A stretch of DNA of 64,000 bases, from positions 372,001-436,000 of the forward strand of contig NZ_JABWRZ020000002.1 in NCBI RefSeq assembly GCF_014269185.2, in the 5' to 3' direction. The notes beneath the pieces were generated by a model. It did not search any database and was not told the origin of the DNA. It saw nothing but the letters and a program-made list of their open reading frames with translations. Positions 1 through 8,423 of the stretch are shown here, piece after piece (position 1 is the stretch's first letter; each line of letters starts with the position of its first letter). A program made the position numbers and the translations under genes. The DNA comes from Pseudomonas oryzicola (GTDB lineage Bacteria > Pseudomonadota > Gammaproteobacteria > Pseudomonadales > Pseudomonadaceae).

Positions 1-1
1 A

Positions 2-1357
2 GCCGACGGCCTGACCTACACCTTCCATCTGCGCCAGAGGGTGAAGTTCCACACGACCGACTACTTCAAACCCACCCGCGACTTCAACGCCGATGACGTG
101 CTGTGGAGCCTCAACCGCCAGCTCGACCCGAACCATCCATGGCATGACAAGACCAGCGTCGGCTACCCGTACTTCGAAAGCATGGGGTTCAAGGAACTGC
201 TCAAGTCGGTCAGCAAGGCTGACGAGCACACCGTGGTGATTACCCTCACCCGACCGGAAGCGCCGTTCCTGCGCGACATGGCCATGGGCTTCACCTCGAT
301 CTACTCTGCCGAATACGGCGACCAGTTGCTCAAGGCTGGCAAGACCGCCGAGCTGAACAGCAAGCCGATCGGCACCGGTCCGTTCATCTTCCAGCGCTAC
401 AACAAGGACGCCCAGGTCCGCTTCAAGCCCAACCCCGACTATTTCCGCGGCAAACCGCCGGCCGATGCGCTGGTGTTCGCCATCGCCACCGACAGCAACG
501 TGCGTCTGCAGAAACTGCGCGCCAACGAGTGCCAGGTGGCGCTCTATCCCAAGCCCGATGATGTGCCGTCGATCAAGCAAGACCCGAACCTCAAGGTCGA
601 CGAGATCGAGGCCCTGGTCACCGGTTACATCTCGATGAACACCGAACACAAGTACCTGAGCGACGTGCGCGTGCGCAAAGCCATCAACATGGCCTTCGAC
701 CGCCAGACTCACGTCGACCAGCTGTTCGGCAAGGGCAATGCGCTGGTAGGCGTGAACCCTTACCCGCCGACCATGATCGGCTACAACAACGAGAACAGGA
801 ACCCGCCCCGCGACCTGGCCAAGGCACGCGAACTACTCAAGGAAGCCGGCGTACCACCGGGCACGGTGTTCACGCTGTTCACCCGCAACGGCGGTGGCCC
901 GACCAACCCCAACCCGCGCCTGTCCGCCGAAATGCTGCAGGCCGACCTCAAGCAGATCGGCCTCAAGCTGGATATCCGCGTCATGGAGTGGGCCGAGATG
1001 CTGCGCCGGGCGAAGAAGGGCGAAGCCGACCTAGTGTCCGCCGGCTGGGCCGGCGACAACGGCGACCCGGACAATTTCCTCAGCCCGATGCTCAGTTGCG
1101 ATGCCGTCAAAAGCGGCGAGAACTATGCGCGCTGGTGCAACCCTAAGTTCCAGGAGCTGATCAGCCGCGCCCGCGAAGTGATCGACAACGACGAGCGCGC
1201 AAGGCTCTATAACGAGGCATTGAAAGTGTACGATGACGAACAACCCTGGATCAGCATGGCCCATCCGAAGATGTTCACCGCCATGCGTGACAACGTGGAG
1301 GGCTACGTGATCAACCCTCTGACCAACAACAACTTCGCCACCACCAAGGTGAAGTAG
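2..1357 (+). CDS. dppA: Periplasmic dipeptide-binding protein of ABC transporter (5' end cut by window)
   Basis: The reading frame is open from base 2, so the first in-frame Met at 41 is internal and about 451 C-terminal residues are present; the signal peptide and N-terminus lie outside the window. The protein is a family 5 solute-binding protein that captures peptides in the periplasm for DppBCDF. Visible family features are the stretch FNADDVLWSLNRQLDP, the IGTGPF turn, and the late MEWAEMLRRAKKGEADL segment that packs around the ligand in DppA/OppA proteins. The gene lies 91 bp before dppB, in the standard order A-B-C-D-F, so it is very likely co-transcribed with it. The peptide or heme specificity cannot be read from this fragment. 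Confidence 0.9.
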   Translation, partial: ADGLTYTFHLRQRVKFHTTDYFKPTRDFNADDVLWSLNRQLDPNHPWHDKTSVGYPYFESMGFKELLKSVSKADEHTVVITLTRPEAPFLRDMAMGFTSIYSAEYGDQLLKAGKTAELNSKPIGTGPFIFQRYNKDAQVRFKPNPDYFRGKPPADALVFAIATDSNVRLQKLRANECQVALYPKPDDVPSIKQDPNLKVDEIEALVTGYISMNTEHKYLSDVRVRKAINMAFDRQTHVDQLFGKGNALVGVNPYPPTMIGYNNENRNPPRDLAKARELLKEAGVPPGTVFTLFTRNGGGPTNPNPRLSAEMLQADLKQIGLKLDIRVMEWAEMLRRAKKGEADLVSAGWAGDNGDPDNFLSPMLSCDAVKSGENYARWCNPKFQELISRAREVIDNDERARLYNEALKVYDDEQPWISMAHPKMFTAMRDNVEGYVINPLTNNNFATTKVK

Positions 1358-1448
1358 AACAACAACGACCGCCGGCCGCCCACACGGGGCCCGGCGGCTC
1401 CGCCGTAACGGGCTGATCGCCCCACGGCCTGATGAGGTAACCCCGACA

Positions 1449-2459
1449 ATGTTGAGTTTTATTGCCCGGCGCCTTGGCCTGTTGATACCGACGTTCTTCG
1501 GCATCACCTTGCTGACCTTCGCGCTCATACGCCTGATCCCCGGCGACCCGGTGGAAGTGATGATGGGCGAGCGCAGGGTCGACCCCGAAATGCATGCCCA
1601 GGCCATGGAGCGTCTGGGGCTGAACAAACCGCTGCCGGTCCAGTACCTGGACTATGTTGGCAAGCTGGCCCAGGGCGACCTGGGTGAATCGCTGCGCACC
1701 CGCGAGAGCGTGTGGCAAGAGTTTCTCACTCTGTTCCCGGCTACCCTCGAACTGGCCTTCGCCGCCCTGCTGTTCGCCGGCGTCGTCGGCCTGCTGGCCG
1801 GGGTGGTCGCCGCGCTCAAGCGCGGTTCGCTGTTCGACCATGGCGTGATGGGGATTTCCCTGGCGGGCTACTCCATGCCGATCTTCTGGTGGGGCCTGAT
1901 CCTGATCATGTTCTTCTCGGTTAGCCTGGGCTGGACCCCGGTATCCGGGCGCATCGACCTGCTCTACGACATCGAGCCGAAGACCGGCTTCATGCTCATC
2001 GACACCCTGCTCAGCGACGAGGAAGGCGCATTCAGGGACGCGGTGATGCACCTGATCCTGCCGGCCATCGTGCTCGGCACCATCCCGCTGGCGGTAATCG
2101 CCCGCATGACCCGCTCGTCAATGCTTGAAGTGCTGCGCGAGGACTACATCCGTACCGCCCGCGCGAAAGGCCTGTCGCCAGCCCGCGTGGTGTTCGTGCA
2201 CGGCCTGCGCAATGCCTTGATCCCGGTGCTGACCGTGTTCGGCTTGCAGGTCGGCACCCTGCTGGCCGGTGCGGTGCTGACCGAAACCATCTTTTCCTGG
2301 CCGGGCATCGGCAAATGGCTGATCGAAGCCATCGGCGCCCGTGACTACCCCGTGGTCCAGAATGGCATCCTGTTGATCGCCTGCCTGGTGATCCTGGTCA
2401 ACTTCGTCGTGGACATCCTCTACGGCCTGGCCAACCCACGCATCCGTCATCAGCGCTGA
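1449..2459 (+). CDS. dppB: Dipeptide ABC transporter permease DppB
   Basis: This 336-residue inner-membrane permease is the usual length for the DppB/OppB family. The N-terminus MLSFIARRLGLLIPTFFGIT is typical, with a first membrane helix at about residues 9-30 and further helices near 98-122, 137-160, 200-220, 255-280 and 303-328. The EAA coupling loop that contacts the ATPases is visible as DYIRTARAKGL at about residues 232-242. It pairs with DppC to form the translocation channel. The start ATG fits the family; dppC follows after 10 bp, indicating one operon. Confidence 0.95.
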   Translation: MLSFIARRLGLLIPTFFGITLLTFALIRLIPGDPVEVMMGERRVDPEMHAQAMERLGLNKPLPVQYLDYVGKLAQGDLGESLRTRESVWQEFLTLFPATLELAFAALLFAGVVGLLAGVVAALKRGSLFDHGVMGISLAGYSMPIFWWGLILIMFFSVSLGWTPVSGRIDLLYDIEPKTGFMLIDTLLSDEEGAFRDAVMHLILPAIVLGTIPLAVIARMTRSSMLEVLREDYIRTARAKGLSPARVVFVHGLRNALIPVLTVFGLQVGTLLAGAVLTETIFSWPGIGKWLIEAIGARDYPVVQNGILLIACLVILVNFVVDILYGLANPRIRHQR

Positions 2460-2469
2460 GGCCCTCGCC

Positions 2470-3396
2470 ATGACTAGCCCGATTCCGAAATCCGTCGCAC
2501 CGGCCAGCCCGGTGGACCAGAGCCTACTCTACCCTTCGCCGTACAAAGAATTCTGGCAAGCCTTCGCGCGCAACAAAGGCGCGGTGATGGGCCTGGCCTT
2601 CATGTGCCTGGTGGTGTTCTGCGCGCTGTTCGCGCCGTGGGTCGCCCCGCACGACCCGAGCGAGCAGTACCGTGACTTCCTGCTGACCCCGCCAGTGTGG
2701 CTTGAAGGCGGCAGCTGGCAGTTCATCCTCGGCACCGACGAGTTGGGCCGCGACCTGCTTTCACGACTGATCCAGGGCGCACGGCTGTCGCTGCTGATCG
2801 GCCTGTCTTCCGTGGTGATGTCGCTGATCCCGGGTATCCTGCTGGGCCTGCTGGCCGGTTTCTTCCCGCAACTGCTCGGCCCGTCGATCATGCGCCTGAT
2901 GGACGTGATGCTGGCCCTGCCCTCGCTGCTGCTGGCGGTGGCCATCGTTGCCATCCTCGGCCCAGGTCTGATCAACACGGTGATCGCCATCGCTATCGTT
3001 TCATTGCCATCCTATGTGCGCCTGACCCGCGCCGCCGTGATGGGCGAGCTGAACCGCGACTACGTCACCGCCGCACGCCTGGCCGGTGCCGGGTTGCCAC
3101 GGCTGATGTTCGTCACCGTGCTGCCCAACTGCATGGCGCCGCTGATCGTGCAGGCCACCCTGAGTTTCTCTTCGGCGATTCTCGACGCCGCCGCCCTGGG
3201 CTTCCTCGGCCTTGGCGTACAGCCACCGACCCCCGAATGGGGCACCATGCTGGCTTCGGCCCGCGACTACATCGAGCGCGCCTGGTGGGTAGTGAGCCTG
3301 CCCGGTCTCACCATTCTGCTCAGTGTGTTGGCAATCAACCTGATGGGCGACGGCCTGCGCGATGCGCTGGACCCGAAACTCAAGAACGCCGCCTGA
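2470..3396 (+). CDS. dppC: Dipeptide ABC transporter permease DppC
   Basis: This 308-residue permease is the second half of the channel. A cytoplasmic N-terminal tail (about 36 residues) precedes a first helix near residues 38-58, and the conserved [14 protein letters not shown] motif of the OppC/DppC family lies at about 87-100. Four more hydrophobic segments follow, with the EAA loop [12 protein letters not shown] at about 197-208. It starts 10 bp after dppB and ends 10 bp before the ATPase gene dppD, with a GAGGAG ribosome-binding site for dppD sitting at its stop codon. Confidence 0.95.
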   Translation: MTSPIPKSVAPASPVDQSLLYPSPYKEFWQAFARNKGAVMGLAFMCLVVFCALFAPWVAPHDPSEQYRDFLLTPPVWLEGGSWQFILGTDELGRDLLSRLIQGARLSLLIGLSSVVMSLIPGILLGLLAGFFPQLLGPSIMRLMDVMLALPSLLLAVAIVAILGPGLINTVIAIAIVSLPSYVRLTRAAVMGELNRDYVTAARLAGAGLPRLMFVTVLPNCMAPLIVQATLSFSSAILDAAALGFLGLGVQPPTPEWGTMLASARDYIERAWWVVSLPGLTILLSVLAINLMGDGLRDALDPKLKNAA

Positions 3397-3406
3397 GGAG
3401 AACGCC

Positions 3407-4375
3407 ATGTCACTGTTGCAGATCAACAACCTGAACGTGCGCTTCGGCGACGCCAATGCGGTACCGGTGGTCGATGGCCTGGACCTGACGGTGGAGGCCG
3501 GCGAGATCCTGGCCATCGTCGGTGAATCCGGCTCGGGCAAGTCGGTCACCATGATGGCCCTGATGGGCCTGATCGACGCACCCGGGCGCATCACTGCCGA
3601 CTCGCTCACCTTCGACGGCACCGACATGCTCAAGCTCAGCGGCCGCCAGCGGCGCAAGGTGGTGGGCAAGGACATCGCCATGGTCTTCCAGGACCCGATG
3701 ACCGCGCTCAACCCCAGCTACACCGTGGGTTACCAGATCGAGGAAGTGCTGCGCCAGCATCTGGGCCTGAAGGGCAAGGCTGCGCGCCAGCGGGCCCTGG
3801 AGTTGCTGAAGAAGGTCGAGATCCCGGCTGCGGAAAGCCGCCTCGACGCCTACCCGCACCAGCTGTCCGGCGGTATGAGCCAGCGCGTGGCGATTGCCAT
3901 GGCGATTGCCGGCGAGCCCAAGCTGCTGATTGCCGACGAACCTACCACGGCGCTGGACGTGACCATCCAGGCGCAGATCATGGAGCTGCTGGTCAACCTG
4001 CAGAAAGAGCGCAACATGGCGCTCATCCTGATCACCCACGACCTCGCAGTGGTCGCCGAAACGGCCAGACGAGTGTGTGTGATGTACGCCGGCCAGGCCG
4101 TGGAAGTTGGCCAGGTGCCCGAGCTGTTCGACGTGCCCGCCCACCCCTACAGCGAAGCGCTGCTGGCGGCGATCCCTGAGCACAGCATCGGCGCCGAGCG
4201 CCTGGCTACCCTGCCCGGCATCGTCCCCGGTCGCTACGACCGCCCGACGGGTTGCCTGTTGTCGCCGCGCTGCCCCTACGTGCAGGACAACTGCCGGCGC
4301 CAGCGCCCGCCCCTCGATCCCCAGGCCAACAGCCTGGTACGTTGCTTCTACCCGCTGAACCAGGAGGTGGCGTGA
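3407..4375 (+). CDS. dppD: Dipeptide ABC transporter ATPase DppD
   Basis: This 322-residue cytoplasmic ATPase energises peptide import with DppF. Walker A is GESGSGKS (about 39-46), the Q-loop is [10 protein letters not shown] (about 94-103), the ABC signature is LSGGMSQR (about 153-160), and Walker B with the catalytic Glu is KLLIADEP (about 172-179). The C-terminal oligopeptide/dipeptide extension carries cysteines in RCPYVQDNC, which hold an Fe-S cluster or disulphide in relatives. The frame extends upstream to 3362, but the ATG at 3407 is chosen because it follows GAGGAG by 5 bp and matches the family N-terminus [11 protein letters not shown]. Its TGA overlaps the dppF ATG. Confidence 0.95.
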   Translation: MSLLQINNLNVRFGDANAVPVVDGLDLTVEAGEILAIVGESGSGKSVTMMALMGLIDAPGRITADSLTFDGTDMLKLSGRQRRKVVGKDIAMVFQDPMTALNPSYTVGYQIEEVLRQHLGLKGKAARQRALELLKKVEIPAAESRLDAYPHQLSGGMSQRVAIAMAIAGEPKLLIADEPTTALDVTIQAQIMELLVNLQKERNMALILITHDLAVVAETARRVCVMYAGQAVEVGQVPELFDVPAHPYSEALLAAIPEHSIGAERLATLPGIVPGRYDRPTGCLLSPRCPYVQDNCRRQRPPLDPQANSLVRCFYPLNQEVA

Positions 4376-5343
4376 TGGCCGTCGTTCTCTCCGCCCGGGC
4401 GCTCACCCGGCACTACGAAGTCTCCCGCGGGCTGTTCAAGGGCCATGCGCTGGTGCGCGCACTGAATGGCGTGTCGTTCGAGCTGGAGGCTGGCAAGACC
4501 CTGGCCGTGGTCGGCGAATCCGGCTGTGGCAAATCGACCCTGGCCCGCGCCCTGACCCTGATCGAAGAGCCGTCGTCCGGCTCGCTGCAAATTGCCGGCA
4601 CCGAGGTGAAGGGCGCCAGCAAGAGTGAGCGCAAACAATTGCGCCGCGACGTGCAGATGGTGTTCCAGAGCCCCTACGCTTCGCTCAACCCGCGGCAGAA
4701 GATCGGCGACCAGTTGGCCGAGCCACTGCTGATCAACACCTCGCTGAGCAAGGCCGAGCGACGCGAAAAGGTGCAGAAAATGATGGAACAGGTCGGCCTG
4801 CGCCCCGAGCATTACCAGCGCTACCCGCACATGTTTTCCGGTGGCCAGCGCCAGCGTATCGCCCTGGCCCGGGCGATGATGCTGCAGCCCAAGGTGCTGG
4901 TGGCGGACGAGCCGACCTCGGCACTGGACGTGTCGATCCAGGCCCAGGTACTGAACCTGTTCATGGATTTGCAGAAAGAGTTCAACACCGCCTACGTGTT
5001 CATCTCGCACAACCTGGCGGTGGTGCGGCATGTGGCCGATCAGGTGCTGGTGATGTACCTCGGCCGGCCGGCGGAGATGGGGCCGAAAGAGGATATCTAC
5101 GAAAGGCCGCTGCATCCGTATACCCAGGCGTTGCTGTCAGCGACGCCGGCGATTCACCCGGACCCTTTGAAGCCGAAGATCCGCATTGCTGGGGAGTTGC
5201 CCAACCCGCTGAACCCGCCAGATGGGTGTGCGTTTCACAAGCGCTGCCCGTATGCGACCGAGCGGTGTGCCAAGGAGGTGCCAGCGTTGCGGCAGGTGAG
5301 TACCCGGCAGGTGGCTTGTCACTATGCCGAGCAGTTTCTTTAG
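4375..5343 (+). CDS. dppF: Dipeptide ABC transporter ATPase DppF
   Basis: This second ATPase of the transporter has 322 residues. Walker A is GESGCGKST (about 47-55), the Q-loop FQSPYASLNP (about 97-106), the signature FSGGQRQR (about 154-161), and Walker B VLVADEPTSALD (about 174-185). The C-terminal extension again has the paired-cysteine CAFHKRCPYATERC. The chosen ATG overlaps the dppD stop (TGATG), the usual translational coupling for this pair; an upstream in-frame start at 4252 would overlap dppD heavily and is rejected. It is the last gene of the operon; a GGGCCGC/GCGGCCC hairpin lies about 100 bp downstream. Confidence 0.95.
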   Translation: MAVVLSARALTRHYEVSRGLFKGHALVRALNGVSFELEAGKTLAVVGESGCGKSTLARALTLIEEPSSGSLQIAGTEVKGASKSERKQLRRDVQMVFQSPYASLNPRQKIGDQLAEPLLINTSLSKAERREKVQKMMEQVGLRPEHYQRYPHMFSGGQRQRIALARAMMLQPKVLVADEPTSALDVSIQAQVLNLFMDLQKEFNTAYVFISHNLAVVRHVADQVLVMYLGRPAEMGPKEDIYERPLHPYTQALLSATPAIHPDPLKPKIRIAGELPNPLNPPDGCAFHKRCPYATERCAKEVPALRQVSTRQVACHYAEQFL

Positions 5344-5370
5344 CCTTTAGATAGCCGGGGCTGCTTTGCA

Positions 5371-5451
5371 GCCCTTTCGCGACACCAGGCCGCTTCTACA
5401 AGGGACCGCGATCTCCTGAAGGAGCGGCCTGGTGTCGCGAAAGGGCCGCAA
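5371..5451. repeat. Variant REP-type inverted pair
   Basis: CCTTTCGCGACACCAGGCCGC and its near-exact inverse GCGGCCTGGTGTCGCGAAAGG face each other about 25 bp apart. This is a different sequence class from the GCGGGTAAACCCGC repeats elsewhere in the window; a single related copy occurs at 29357-29400. It lies between dppF and a convergent small gene. Confidence 0.8.
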
Positions 5452-5463
5452 AGCGGCCCCAAA
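5443..5463. terminator. Hairpin between convergent genes
   Basis: A perfect 7-bp stem GGGCCGC-AAA-GCGGCCC is followed by CAAAAT on the + strand. It sits just after the stop of the leftward 24-codon gene and at the end of the rightward dpp operon, so it could act for either side. The poor U-tract on the + strand makes intrinsic termination uncertain. Confidence 0.5.
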
Positions 5464-5466
5464 ATC

Positions 5467-5541
5467 TCAATGCATGAAGAACCAGATCAGGATAATCACC
5501 GGAATCGGCACCCCAATCATCCAGAGCAGTATCGAGCGCAT
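5467..5541 (-). CDS. Conserved 24-residue single-span membrane peptide
   Basis: On the minus strand an ATG at 5541 opens a 24-codon frame, MRSILLWMIGVPIPVIILIW followed by FFMH and TGA. A strong ribosome-binding site AAGGAGAAA lies 4 bp before the ATG. The peptide has one positive charge at the N-terminus and then an unbroken hydrophobic run broken by VPIP, ending in His, so it should insert as one membrane helix with the N-terminus inside. I recall near-identical unnamed peptides in other Pseudomonas genomes, which supports it being real, but no function is known to me. It is too short for most ORF callers. Confidence 0.7.
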   Translation of the reverse strand: MRSILLWMIGVPIPVIILIWFFMH

Positions 5542-5715
5542 GGCCTTTCTCCTTGTTCGATGTTGAACAGACCGGTGCACTCGCCATGCCATCCCTGTCA
5601 AAAAAGCACTCTCAACCGAATCAACGGCTTACTGCCCAAGCCGCTTGAAAAAACCGTGCAATATGCCGGATCCGCCCCCTTGCAGCTGGGTGTTCTGCAA
5701 TGCACTATCAGGCTC

Positions 5716-6525
5716 ATGACCGCCACCACCCTCCCCGACGGCCCCGAGCAGACCCCGCTCACCGCCGACACCGTGCTGCGCTACCACCTGTGCTGGAAGC
5801 ACCGCAACCTCGACGGCGTCATGGCGCTCTACCACCCCGACATTCAATATCACGACTTCTTCCAGAACCGCGTGCTCGGCTACCAGGAACTGCGCGACTA
5901 TGTGCGCGCCTGCCTGCCCCATGAAGCTGGCGAAGATATCGTGCACAGCGACCGCATCCGCGTCGACGGCTGTACCGCGTTCATCCAGTACCAGGTCACG
6001 GTCCAGGGCGGCGATGGCCTGGTGGCGTTCCAGTCCAGCGAGGCGATTACCGTCAAGGACGGCCTGATCTGGCAGGTCAACGAATATGCCACGCTGGTCC
6101 GCCGCAACGGCAGCGGCCACGCCAGCAGTGGCCCACGCCCGGCCACCAGCCGCCTGGGCCTGTCGCCGAGGCAGTTGTCGACCATGGCCCAGGACCTGGA
6201 ACACTACTTCCAGCGCCAGCGCCCCTACCTGGACCCGGAGCTGGACCTGCAGCAGGTGGCCGACGCCAGCGGCTACAGCCGCAACCAGATCTCCTACCTG
6301 CTCAACCAGGTGCTCGGGCAAAGTTTCTACCGCTACGTCAACCAGGCCCGCCTGCAGCACCTGATGGCCAGCCTTGATAACGACAGCATCGAGGCCACGA
6401 TCGACGAGCTGGCGTTCAATGCCGGTTTCAACTCGTTGTCGGCGTTCTACAAGTGTTTTCGCGAACACACCGGGCTTACGCCCAAGGCGTACCTGAAGCA
6501 AATTTCCCTGCGTGCACGCACGTAG
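5716..6525 (+). CDS. AraC-family regulator with NTF2/SnoaL-like N-terminal domain
   Basis: This 269-residue protein joins two folds. Residues about 17-128 read as an NTF2/SnoaL-like domain (LRYHLCWKHRNLDGVMALYH, then a polyketide-cyclase-like strand pattern ending in LIWQVNEYATLV). Residues about 155-265 are an AraC-type double helix-turn-helix ending in the family signature IDELAFNAGFNSLSAFYKCF and FREHTGLTPKAYL. The frame opens at 5470, but the ATG at 5716 begins the conserved part. It stands directly before a polyamine-related gene set transcribed in the same direction, which it may control; the effector, probably bound in the SnoaL pocket, is inferred. Confidence 0.8.
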   Translation: MTATTLPDGPEQTPLTADTVLRYHLCWKHRNLDGVMALYHPDIQYHDFFQNRVLGYQELRDYVRACLPHEAGEDIVHSDRIRVDGCTAFIQYQVTVQGGDGLVAFQSSEAITVKDGLIWQVNEYATLVRRNGSGHASSGPRPATSRLGLSPRQLSTMAQDLEHYFQRQRPYLDPELDLQQVADASGYSRNQISYLLNQVLGQSFYRYVNQARLQHLMASLDNDSIEATIDELAFNAGFNSLSAFYKCFREHTGLTPKAYLKQISLRART

Positions 6526-6589
6526 GACAGCCGCCCGCCGACACCACTAGGATCGCCCACAGACCTTGACGGATGTGGAGCCGAACCCG

Positions 6590-7996
6590 ATGCAACCCCT
6601 GCGCACGCTCAGCCTGTGGATGGACCAGCTCGACGAGCCGTTGTGCGCCCGCCCGGCCCTGCGCGAGGACCTGGACGCGGATGTATGCATCATCGGCGCT
6701 GGCTACACCGGCCTGTGGACCGCCTACTACCTCAAGCGCCAGGCGCCACAGTTGAACATCGCGGTAATCGACGCCAACATCGCCGGCTTCGGCGCCTCGG
6801 GGCGCAACGGCGGCTGGCTGATGGGCAACCTGCTCGGCGAAGACCGCCTGCTGGCCACCCTGTCGCCGCAACAGCGCCGCGCCAGCATCGACCTGCTGCA
6901 TGGCATTCCCGATGAAGTACACCGCGTGCTGCAACAGGAAGGCATCGACTGCGACTACCGCAAAGGCGGCGTGCTGTACTGCGCCGCGCGCTACCCGGAA
7001 CAGGAGCGCAGCCTGCGCGCCTACCTAGACGACCTTTATCGCCAAGGCATGACCGAGGACGACTACCGCTGGCTGCGCCCCGAACAGCTTGACGCTCAGT
7101 TGCGGGTCAGCAACGCCTATGGCGCCATCTACAGCCCGCACACCGCAACCATCCAACCCGCCAAGCTGGCGCGTGGCCTGGCCCGGGCGGTAGAAGCGCT
7201 GGGCGTACCCATCTACGAAAACACCCCAGCCATCGACTGGCAGCCGGGTGAGGTGCGCACCCCGTTGGCGCGCATCCGCTGCCAATGGACGGTACCCGCC
7301 GTGGAGGGCTATGCCGTCAGCCTGCCGCCACTGGGCAAACATCAGCTGCCGGTACAGAGCCTGTTGGTGGCCACCGAACCACTGCCGGAGGCCACCTGGC
7401 AACAGATCGGCCTGAACCAGGGCCAGGCGTTCAGCGAAAGCAGCCGCCAGGTCACCTACGGCCAGCGCACCGCCGACGACCGCCTGGTATTCGGCGCCCG
7501 TGGCGGCTACCGCTTCGGTGGCCGCCTGCGCGAAAACTTCAACCTCGACGAACAGGAAATCGAGCTGCGCCGCTACCTGTTCAGCGAGTTGCTCCCACAG
7601 TTGAAGCACGCACGCATCACCCATTCCTGGGGCGGCAACCTGGGCATGGCGCGGCGCTTCCGCCCGCACATGCTCTGCGACCGTCAACGCGGCATCGCCC
7701 TGGCGGGCGGCTACGGCGGCGAAGGCGTCGGCGCCACCAACCTGGGCGGACGCACCCTGGCCGCGCTGATCCTCAACCAGCACAACGAACTGACCGCGCA
7801 ACCCTGGGTGCTCGACAACCGCCCGCTTTCAAGCCTGGCCAGCTGGCCACCCGAGCCCTGCCGATGGCTGGGCTACAACGCGATCATCCAGAGCTTCGTC
7901 CACGAGGACCGGACCCTCGCCAACCCCGCCAGTGCGCCCTGGAGGCGGCGCCTTGCCAGCAATCTTGCGGACTTCATGGAAGGCTTCATGCGCTGA
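6590..7996 (+). CDS. FAD-dependent amine oxidoreductase (DAO family, PuuB-like)
   Basis: A 468-residue flavoprotein of the D-amino-acid oxidase/glycine oxidase family. The dinucleotide-binding motif CIIGAGYTGLWTAYYL is at about residues 33-48, followed by the FGASGRNGGW motif (about 68-77) shared with gamma-glutamylputrescine oxidoreductase PuuB and its relatives. The C-terminal part has GGYGGEGVGATNLGGR, the second FAD-contact region. ATG 6590 is preferred over a TTG at 6566 because GGAG precedes it by 9 bp. With a PotF-like binding protein and a cupin downstream, oxidation of a polyamine derivative or another amine is likely; the exact substrate is not determined. Confidence 0.85.
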   Translation: MQPLRTLSLWMDQLDEPLCARPALREDLDADVCIIGAGYTGLWTAYYLKRQAPQLNIAVIDANIAGFGASGRNGGWLMGNLLGEDRLLATLSPQQRRASIDLLHGIPDEVHRVLQQEGIDCDYRKGGVLYCAARYPEQERSLRAYLDDLYRQGMTEDDYRWLRPEQLDAQLRVSNAYGAIYSPHTATIQPAKLARGLARAVEALGVPIYENTPAIDWQPGEVRTPLARIRCQWTVPAVEGYAVSLPPLGKHQLPVQSLLVATEPLPEATWQQIGLNQGQAFSESSRQVTYGQRTADDRLVFGARGGYRFGGRLRENFNLDEQEIELRRYLFSELLPQLKHARITHSWGGNLGMARRFRPHMLCDRQRGIALAGGYGGEGVGATNLGGRTLAALILNQHNELTAQPWVLDNRPLSSLASWPPEPCRWLGYNAIIQSFVHEDRTLANPASAPWRRRLASNLADFMEGFMR

Positions 7997-8029
7997 TTTT
8001 CCCCCTCACTGACACAGGATTTACCGGTC

Positions 8030-8371
8030 ATGAGCATCACCCATTTCAAGAACACAGACAGCGCCGTGCTCGACAGCTCCAACCCGGTCGCGGTGCCGCT
8101 TGGCGACCCCGTTGCAGTGACTTCGGTCACCTGCGTGGAACGCAGCGACGGCGTCGAAACCGGCATCTGGGAGTGCACGCCCGGGCGCTGGCGGCGACAG
8201 ATCGTGCAGCAGGAGTTCTGCCATTTCATCAAGGGCCGCTGCACCTTCACCCCCGACGGTGGCGAGCCCCTGCTCATAGAAGCCGGAGACGCACTGATGC
8301 TACCGGCCGACAGCACTGGCACCTGGGACATCCAGGAGACCGTGCGCAAAACCTACGTTCTTGTCTTCTGA
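8030..8371 (+). CDS. Small cupin-domain protein (DUF861/Cupin_3 type)
   Basis: A 113-residue single-domain cupin. The motif region ETGIWECTPGRW to EFCHFIKGRCTFTPDGGEP and EAGDALMLPADSTGTWDI follows the Cupin_3 pattern in which the usual His metal ligands are largely replaced, so it may bind a small molecule rather than act as a classic metalloenzyme. It starts 33 bp after the FAD oxidoreductase and 52 bp before the polyamine-binding protein gene. Proteins of this type recur beside gamma-glutamylputrescine oxidases in Pseudomonas; their role is not established. Confidence 0.85.
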   Translation: MSITHFKNTDSAVLDSSNPVAVPLGDPVAVTSVTCVERSDGVETGIWECTPGRWRRQIVQQEFCHFIKGRCTFTPDGGEPLLIEAGDALMLPADSTGTWDIQETVRKTYVLVF

Positions 8372-8423
8372 TCCGCTGATCGCCTGCCTTCGATAACAAC
8401 ACACAAAGCAAGGTAACCCCGAC

